Positions 56,940 to 64,000 of a DNA stretch of 64,000 nt are shown here, one piece after another; the first letter of the stretch is position 1; every line of letters starts with the position of its first letter. Source of the stretch: Aspidiotus rigidus (Eukaryota > Arthropoda > Insecta > Hemiptera > Diaspididae); the NCBI GenBank assembly GCA_035079385.1, contig JAVHKY010000056.1:558001-622000 (forward strand), written 5' to 3'. Under the pieces are notes generated by a model, which worked only from the letters and a program-made list of their open reading frames with translations, did not search any database and had not been told where the DNA came from. Both the position numbers and the translations under genes were made by a program.

Positions 56940-57320
56940 CTGGACCCCAGAAGCTATTAGGCAAGTGAGCCCTCCAAATACCATTAAAGACCCCCATAAG
57001 CTACTAGCTTTAAATATTCTAAACTAGATTTACATTAGGCAAGGAAGGAGGCAAACGAGCGAAGCGAGTGAGACCCCCAAAAGCTATTAGATGAGTGAGG
57101 CCCAAAAAGCTATTAGGAGCCCCCATAAGCTACCAGTTTTAAATATTCTAAACTAGACTTATACTAGATGAGGAAGGGAGCGAACGAGCGGAGTGAGTGC
57201 CGCTCTTTCGCCCCCAAGAGCTATTAGCTTGCCACTCATCTGCCCCCAAAAGCTATTATCTTAAAATATTGTAGACCAGACTTACACTAGATCAAGAAGG
57301 AGGGCGCACGAACGGAACAA
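56940..57320 (+). repeat. ~130-bp tandem repeat, three units
   Basis: Units share CCCCCATAAGCTACTAG / CCCCCAAAAGCTATTAG, AAATATTCTAAACTAGACTT and AAGGAGCGAACGAGCGGAGTG-like ends. An inverted fourth copy lies at 55805-55990. Confidence 0.75.
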
Positions 57321-57344
57321 CCTCACACAACACTAAATTATTTA

Positions 57345-57700
57345 ATTGGGATGTTAACCTAAGTTACGTAAGTTGGTAGCCGTGTTTGAACATGTGGGGG
57401 ATAATTTTAACGTACCATGCTTCACGATGCGGAATTTGCAATTTTCAAATACAATTTAAATGATTACAATTCGTATTGTCGAAAAATTATATCCTATAAA
57501 TCGTTTAAATACTTCAAGAGAATCGATAACTGGAAGAAGCAATTCTATTAATGAAGTATTGAGCCATCTACGACTAATTGAAAATCACGATTCTTATGGC
57601 CAAATACATTGAACGTAAAATCGTCACCCAGAAATTCAAGCGAGTGCGGCGAGAGAGGAAGGCGATTCTAGCGCTGCCAAACATAGGTTAACATCCCAAT
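57345..57700. mobile_element. MITE with 17-bp inverted ends
   Basis: ATTGGGATGTTAACCTA at 57345 and its exact reverse complement ending at 57700. The 356-bp interior has no ORF. The target duplication is unclear; the flanks are AT-rich. Confidence 0.65.
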
Positions 57701-58225
57701 ATTGTTGGCATACTAGACTTATACTTTAAACTATGCTAGACACGAAACATGATTTTTATTCATTTGCCTACGCCAGAACATGTGTTTTTTTTGTCTATTT
57801 TTCAAAATAAATCGATTAGATGCTACACTCAGATATCTCCCGCAGGTGTAGCATTTAACTATATTTGCTGTCAATTATACAGCGCACGTAGAGTCATGAT
57901 GAATTACCTTAGCCGGATCTGATGCTTTATTACTGAATCTGAAATGTCTTCAGCAATTTACGGCATAGTTGAAAACCCACTATTTTTCTTTGAAGCTGTA
58001 ATATAATTTTTTGAGTACTGTTCAACTTTTATTTTCTAGGAGAATTCAGTTTTATCAAAGGAAATTGAAATATATATTTTATTTCCCTCCACTGAGATAG
58101 ATCTCGCGTTGGACGGACTTCTCATTACATAATACTTATATCTACAAATTTTTGTAATATTAATAATATTTGTTTTCAGCTTTACGATTATCGGTTAGTT
58201 TGGTTTTCGTTCTTTTTGGTGTGCA
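57701..58225. other. 3' region of the LINE fragment and unassigned DNA
   Basis: No gene recognised. The minus-strand continuation after the LINE stop codon at 58226 presumably includes its 3' UTR; no poly(A) tail found. Confidence 0.35.
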
Positions 58226-58660
58226 TCAGTCTTTTCGTTTTTTTTCTATCATGTTTCGTATTGTTTTTTTGTAATTAGTTATTTTTGCGATCACAATTTC
58301 TTCTTTGTCGTCCATGTTTAGTTGGTTAAAATATTGTAGTCCTTTATATGTTCCTGTTCGTTTCCCTACGTCACTTTTTATTTTCGGTAGTGTAATCGTT
58401 AGTTCGCTATTCCTGGTTTTTCTACTTTTCTCTCGTATATGTCTTAAATGACCGGTTTTTTTGACATATTTTATGGTACTAATTTCGTGTAGTTCGTCTA
58501 TTGTAGGCACCTTTTTTTCTTTAAATAGGTCTTTTGTGTGGTATCTTTTCGGTTTGTTATACAAAATTTTCAGGAATTTCTTTTGACTACGAATTACATT
58601 TCGATCCATACGTGTAGTGAAAATCTTCTCAAGTATTAAGTATAGGGACAATTTCCCGTA
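58226..58660 (-). pseudogene. LINE reverse transcriptase C-terminal fragment
   Basis: 141 aa open frame: MDRNVIRSQKKFLKILYNKP, HTKDLFKEKKVPTIDELHEI and TGTYKGLQYFNQLN. LQKxxLKIIY followed by LFxxxxVPxIxEL is the pattern after the RT thumb in Jockey/R1/CR1-like LINEs. The upstream RT is absent, so the copy is 5' truncated near 58660, as is normal for LINE insertions. The frame is intact to the stop, suggesting a fairly young copy. It is a different family from the RTE remnant at 47.7-49.2 kb. Confidence 0.65.
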
Positions 58661-59851
58661 CTATAAAAAGCGGAGCAGGCTTTACTAAACAGCATTCGAA
58701 GTTTCGATGACATACTTACTGTCAAAAAGTATATTTGAAAAGTGTAAACTGCTACCAATTCGCGCTTTATTGACTACTGAATTCTATTCTAAGATACTAA
58801 TGAGAGGTATGTTACATACCTATTCACATCCTACTGTATCAATCCTTGTCATCGTATCGACACACTTCCAAAAGTGAGCGGATGATGAAGCACAAAGTCT
58901 ATTGTCGCAACCTCCTACATGTTTGTAACAGCGAGTATCTACGACACTCGGTTAATATCATCAATCATACGTATTAAAACAGATACAAAACAATCGCAAT
59001 CTATCTCCGAATGTCGACATATCTGACAGGCCACATTATTTCCGGGCTGAACGTACACGTACGTAGACTCGACAACATACAATATTCCAGAAATATTTCG
59101 TTATAATCCATCTTTATTATATACCGGAAATTAAAAATTCGATTATACTCGGCCGAATTCAGTCGGAGTAGACGAATAATCGTGAATTTTAAAGGTTAGA
59201 AATTCCTATCGAGTCGAAGTTTATAATAAAGGCATTCTTGAAAGCTTATCGTTCGCGTCTTACTAAAATGAAGAACAAAAAATCCTTATTTTTCTATTTA
59301 GTTCAATCTTAATTACGAGTAGGTACCTATTTTGAAAATTTTCAAATATACTCTGATAGGCGACCTACCTATTTAGGACTGCAACTTTAGAACATCTCAC
59401 TAAAAACTTTTTCCAAACTTGGGTTTAATTCAAGCTTTTAAATACTTGTATCATTCTCTGCTCTGCATTTCCCGTTCATTGATTACGATAGAAATTTGGA
59501 TCGTCAAAATACTGCCTTTAGAGGTTGAAATCGACATAAATTCAGTCCGTACTATGAAGACTATAAATTTGTACTCATGTCCCAATTACTATTCATTATT
59601 TTTTAGGAAAAAGTTCAGGAGAGCCAAACGAAGCTAATTTCAAAAAGGAGGGAATGGAGAGATTTGTTCGAAAGCATAAATCATTGAAACTTCACTTATA
59701 CCAACTGTGCTTTGAAACTTCAGAATTTATGCCAATCATTGTAATTCTGATGCTAAAAATTTGGTCGCTAAAATTCAATTTACAACACTTCAGTTGTCGA
59801 TCGACTGTAATAATAATGAAAAATCATAGAAATAACAGGTAACTTTTCGGA
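58661..59851. other. Unassigned; 3' flank of the minus-strand gene
   Basis: No element or gene recognised. No clear AATAAA was found on the minus strand just beyond 59852. Confidence 0.35.
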
Positions 59852-61435
59852 CTAGTACTCTTCACACTCTGTTGGTGTAAGAAATGCTTTCAAAAATGCG
59901 AAAACAAAATGGGTAATGGGCGTCAATAATGGCGCTGGATTGGATCTCTTTTCCGGATTTATTATGATAGGACTACAGGCTGGTCTGGGAATGACGATCG
60001 GTCGACAACGCACAGGTTTTCTGATTGTTCTTGGACGGTGATGATGCTGTACTGGTGGTTTTTTTCTTCCAGCGCCGATGTACGGAGAAGTATCATCGTA
60101 GTCCACTGGCTGAGCATTACTATTCGTGAGTCGATTTTCAACTTGTCCATCAGGAAGAAAAAGTTCATTCCCCATATCCGGATAGTCCTCATCGAATGTG
60201 TCGCACTTCACTTCCTACAAACGTGATTAAGAATGAACATGAAATATTTGTAAATAAATTTCATTATTACTCTCCGTTTTTTCGTGAAAAGAAAAATATC
60301 CTCAGAAAACCAAACTAGGCAAGTTCCTAATCACAAAATCCATTATCGAAGTTTCTGATCAACTCTTCCATCAAAACTATACTTTTTTTTTTTCATACAG
60401 ACTTCAAGAACAAGGAGCTTACAAATTTTGTTAGTCTAAAAATACTGAAATTTTTAATATGAACCATGAGGTGATGGAATTCGTATCAGAATAGCCTAAG
60501 GATTTTATTAAAAATGTATTTTTTACTTCCGGAAATTGTGAAATCAGAGGGAATGGAGTACAGAACTGATGAGAAAATCGTATGTTCGAAGTTCATTTCT
60601 TATACCCCTGTTATAGTCTCCTTTATGCAAACGGTGGGGGGATGGTAATTTGACGCCATACTATTGGTCCCTGAAAAACTATTGTCTGGAACTACAGGTA
60701 TTCAATTACAAAAAAAAATATCTCTCCTTTCCAATTTATAAACTCTTTTGCTCTGTAACAGATATCAAATCTCTCATTTTTTCTTAGATATCCCCCCTTA
60801 ACGGTAAAATTTCCTCTCATAGGAAAATTTGTGGACTTATCTGAGCAATTATGTTCTACGGGATAGTCTACACTTGTTCTCTCGAACTATGAACCCTATG
60901 TACATAATTACGTATATAAGTACGATAGAAGAACGGATGAATTTTTAGCTTTAATAGCCGTGCAAATGGTGGGACTTGTAAGAATTTCGAGATTCAAGTC
61001 CTGCATAGGTGAAGAGACCAACAACGCTAAAAAGGGATGGCATTTAAAAGAATTATATGATCTCAGACCTTTGATATATGGGAAAGACCTAGCTTTAAAA
61101 CTTATGTCAGAAGATGGACTTGAAAAAAAATTGATATCAACCTGAAAACAAACTAAAAGGAACGAAAACGGGGGGAGGAGGGGGCGGTTAAAATCAAGGA
61201 TGGAGAAATACCAAACGAAAATCAAAACTGAAGTAGCTGGCAGACAAGACAAAAAATGAGACTTGAAAAAAAAAACTGGGGAATGGTCGTAGAACAAACG
61301 CTTCAGTTCGGTGGGTCTCTACAGTTGTACCAGAACAAGAAAAGGAATACTGAGGTCGTTGAAAACAATGGAACTTACTCGAATGAGGCACATGTACACT
61401 GGTACACCAAAAATGAGCGCTCCCGTCAGTAACAT
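59852..61435 (-). CDS. Candidate two-exon secreted protein, unknown function
   Basis: Exon 1, 61435-61379, encodes MLLTGALIFGVPVYMCLIR, a hydrophobic start that could be a signal peptide or anchor, then a perfect donor GTAAGT. Exon 2, 60214-59852, follows acceptor TTTGTAG and continues in phase 0 with EVKCDTFDEDYPDMGNELFL to a stop, giving 139 aa with a 1164-bp intron. The mature part has an acidic start, a Pro/His/Arg-rich centre (GRKKPPVQHHHRPRTIRKPV), four Cys, and a hydrophobic stretch (ITHFVFAFLKAFL) near the end. I know no family that fits. Extra exons inside the intron are possible. The intron contains 61107-61143, resembling the 45-bp repeat unit. If real, it is one of only two host-like gene models in the window. 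Confidence 0.45.
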
Positions 61436-62333
61436 TTTACCACTTTCTGGAAAATCGAACAGCAACAATCGCGAAGTCTCGTCGAACTCGACTGACCTGC
61501 ATTAAGCAGAAACATTTACGAAAAAGTTTATTTTAGATCTGGACTCTCCGATAATTTTTGATTTCTTCAAAGTGATTGTCGAACGTGATCGAAAACTAAA
61601 CACCAATCTAACACGTTTAAATCGCACGAAAATTGATAGGTTTGAGTGAATGTCGACGATATTTTAGTGAGATGATTGAATGATACTACGTACGTAACGA
61701 GGTCCAACATTATGGCGTTCAGTTATGCAACTCCATTAACAGAGTTTCGTTGGTGTTGAGTGGTGACTTTCTGAAGGGAAGTGGAGTGTATTATTTTTGC
61801 GGGCTCCTTCGATTAAATCGTGGCGAGTTTATTTGAACAAGTTCATCCAATTGTGCAGATGTTTCCGACATAATACTGTCATGACGAAATCATTATCGAG
61901 TTCGATTGTTGATCTCCAAACCTACAGTTGAATCAAAAGTATAAGTGCACAAAAACAATTGCCGGCTGTAACTTCGATTTTTGTTTGAAAGTGTAGCGTT
62001 ATAGTTTGAAGAGTCAATGAATGCTTTTGTTAAAATGAAAAGATTATCAAATCGTTGGACAACAGCAACACATTTTCAAATACCCCTAATTTTTGCCAAA
62101 GTGTTTTCACATTATTAATGACTTCCCCAAAATTTTATACAAATTTAATTTCCAGAATGAGAGACCCCAGCTCTGCGTCTACATAAATTATCTAAGCAGT
62201 ACAAATAAATCATCTTGATAATTTATCCAAAGTCAATATCGACCTTCAATCTAGACAATGTAGACCTAGACTTGCCGATAAAATCAAAGAACTTGTCCCT
62301 TGTTGAATCCTTTGTCAAAAGCTGGACAATCTA
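61436..62333. other. Upstream region of the candidate secreted gene; unassigned
   Basis: Would contain the promoter of the minus-strand gene; no TATA box could be fixed. No other feature. Confidence 0.35.
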
Positions 62334-62565
62334 AGAAATCATACCTAAACTCGCTTCAATTTTTTTTTCTGTATTTTCAAATAGAGGATAGTTTTCTGAA
62401 TCTACAAAAAATTTTCCACATGGGTTGAAAATTCTCTGAGACATCGATCTTCCGAAATTACAACTTTTTAAAAGTGAATTCTGAGAAAATTCGAAAAAAG
62501 TTGGACACTGAAAGTTTGTGATTGAAAAAAAATTAGGAGCGAGTTTAGGTAGGTATGGTTTCTCA
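62334..62565. repeat. Short inverted repeat pair
   Basis: GAAATCATACCTAAACTCGC near 62336 and GCGAGTTTAGGTAGGTATGG near 62540 are imperfect reverse complements, followed inward by T- and A-runs. About 230 bp overall, possibly a MITE. Confidence 0.55.
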
Positions 62566-63345
62566 GCCTCTTGTGCCCTAGCCTTCAAGAGTATCCAAGT
62601 TCAAGAACTTCGGTTTCCAACAAACCAGTTTGCAATAGAGATCAGCGCTTCTCAAGTTACTATTCTCAATCATTTTGACAGAGAACTCAATCATAATTAC
62701 CATGCCACATGTGTGTCCTGACTTCTCTTCTTCTCATCCCCATTCACAAGCATTCTGCCTTTTATTCTCGAGATAACGATGGTTATCGACTACTATTTGT
62801 TCTAACATCTGGTTTACGCGAAAAATTCAATCATTAAATTTGAATCAGTTTTAGTCTTCTTGGCCAATTCGAGTTGGAACTCAAGATGCTAAGTGTTTCT
62901 TCTCTTCCATTGCTTGCTCCTGCATTTCTTCGTTGAATCGCTATTAAAAACAACGGCTGACTACGTTTTATTTTTTTCTTCAAATCTGTCGAAGGTTCGA
63001 CAAAAACGAATGATTAATTTACTTAGAGGACCGTATATAATTACGATTCAGTGAGCTTTTTCAGTGTAATGACCATCTTCAGTTTAGTTGCACCTCATGA
63101 AGTCGTAGGGACGACCACGATATATACAGGTGGAAAATTAAATTAGACAGCGCTAGCGACATTTCAAAATTTCGTTTGTTTTGAAATTAGGTACGTATAA
63201 TACTTTAATAATCTCTGCTGTTTTCAATGCAGTCGAGAGTTTACTTACCGGCCGAATCACTTCATATCTTCAGATTTTAGACTGCTAAATAAAGTTATGA
63301 GCGCAACTAAATTTTCTGTGAATACATTTTCGAGTCCCAACAGCC
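62566..63345. other. Nothing recognised
   Basis: AT-rich, no gene, terminus or tandem repeat seen. Confidence 0.4.
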
Positions 63346-64000
63346 TTGAGAGCAGTTTGCGGCCCAAAAAGCAAAAAAGGACCAGATTGCGGTCGAGTAA
63401 TGTACCTTATTGCGGCCTGAACAAAAAGTAAGGAAGGACCAGATTGCGGCCCGAACATAAAATTCATTTTTACACGAAATGTGTTGCACCATTACAAGGA
63501 ATTACGAACACAGTTATACATGGAAATAATGGAGATGTTTTTCGTAGGTGAAATCACCTGGGCCGCTTCAAACCTTCATATAAGCCTTACACATCTTTTG
63601 AGTGCACACCCAACGTTCTACATCATCAGCGAGGAATTCGTGGAACCGTAGTTTATATCCACCTACAACTTTAAGCTCAGCACCGCGCTTATTAAACATT
63701 TTCGAAGGCGCTTTGACTGCAATTAAGACACACAAATACACCCCCGAATAAAATGTGCGAGTTATCTCCGATCGTATTATTACTTGTACAAGTTCATTTT
63801 TTACACATGTGTATCATATCATTTCCTTTTTCGAATTCTACTTTACTCACAGGTATAGTTTCTTCCATTCTTACAGGGGCTAAAAAACAGACATTTTATC
63901 CATTTTTTCCAGCCGCAAACTGCAACACCTTTCCCTTGGTTTAGGCCGCAAACTGTGTATCTTCTTACTGGGTCCCGGGCCGCAAACTGTACATCGCGAT
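63346..64000. repeat. TTGCGGCC-word repeats, inverted at the two sides
   Basis: CAGTTTGCGGCC and GATTGCGGYC words occur at about 63352, 63382, 63413 and 63439. The reverse form GCCGCAAACTG occurs at about 63913, 63944 and 63981. Inverted clusters about 450 bp apart look like the subterminal regions of a non-autonomous DNA element whose right end may lie beyond the window. A second GGACCAGATTGCGG phrase is tandem at 63380 and 63437. Confidence 0.55.

Noticed and set aside
58226..58651. A host gene on the minus strand
   Set aside because: The sequence pattern is that of the region after the RT thumb in LINEs, and it is 5' truncated.

Overview
This is eukaryotic DNA, very probably from an arthropod genome and most likely an insect. 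It is AT-rich, its exons are separated by short introns with GT/AG borders, and it is packed with transposon families typical of insects: Helitron, hAT, mariner, P element, BEL/Pao, Penelope-like, RTE-type LINE and a tRNA-headed SINE. There are no operons, rRNA genes or CRISPR arrays. I cannot name the species; a hemipteran would fit, but that is a guess.

Layout. 1-2.7 kb: unassigned DNA, then a non-autonomous hAT-like element enclosing a perfect 39-bp palindrome. 3.2-14.8 kb: a Helitron-rich block with two copies, about 6.7 kb apart, of a 2.7-kb non-coding repeat, a decayed Helitron (OTU-like plus Rep N-terminal segments) broken by a mariner remnant, and a foldback element. 14.8-19 kb: AT-rich DNA, a SINE between ATT microsatellites, small palindromes and possible exons of an unknown gene. 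19.06-25.12 kb: a 6-kb hAT element with an eight-exon transposase and two further ORFs, one of which resembles part of the MUS81/ERCC4 nuclease family. 25.14-33.96 kb: an intact-looking BEL/Pao retrotransposon with equal-length LTRs, sitting 16 bp beyond the hAT end. 34.35-40.05 kb: a P-element/THAP9-type transposase gene split by a microsatellite-bearing interval. 40.6-42.6 kb: a 470-bp foldback followed by a four-exon gene model made of three duplicated helix-turn-helix exons. 43.3-47.2 kb: fragments of at least two hAT families with a 45-bp tandem repeat. 47.7-49.2 kb: a decayed RTE-type LINE. 49.97-50.8 kb: a non-autonomous DNA element with a perfect 8-bp target duplication. 52.2-53.7 kb: a Penelope-like GIY-YIG remnant beside a ~95-bp tandem array. 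54.3-64 kb: two candidate host genes on the minus strand (54.34-54.66 and 59.85-61.44 kb), a LINE tail, and dispersed tandem and inverted repeats.

How the parts relate. Nearly all coding signal belongs to mobile elements in different states of decay. The BEL/Pao element looks recent (one long open frame, LTRs that look identical). The hAT, P-type and Helitron copies are older, with frameshifts or large insertions. The best leads for something undescribed are the hAT with a MUS81-like passenger gene, the triple-HTH gene model, and a 45-bp repeat unit found at four separate places. All similarity statements come from motif reading by eye; no database search was possible.
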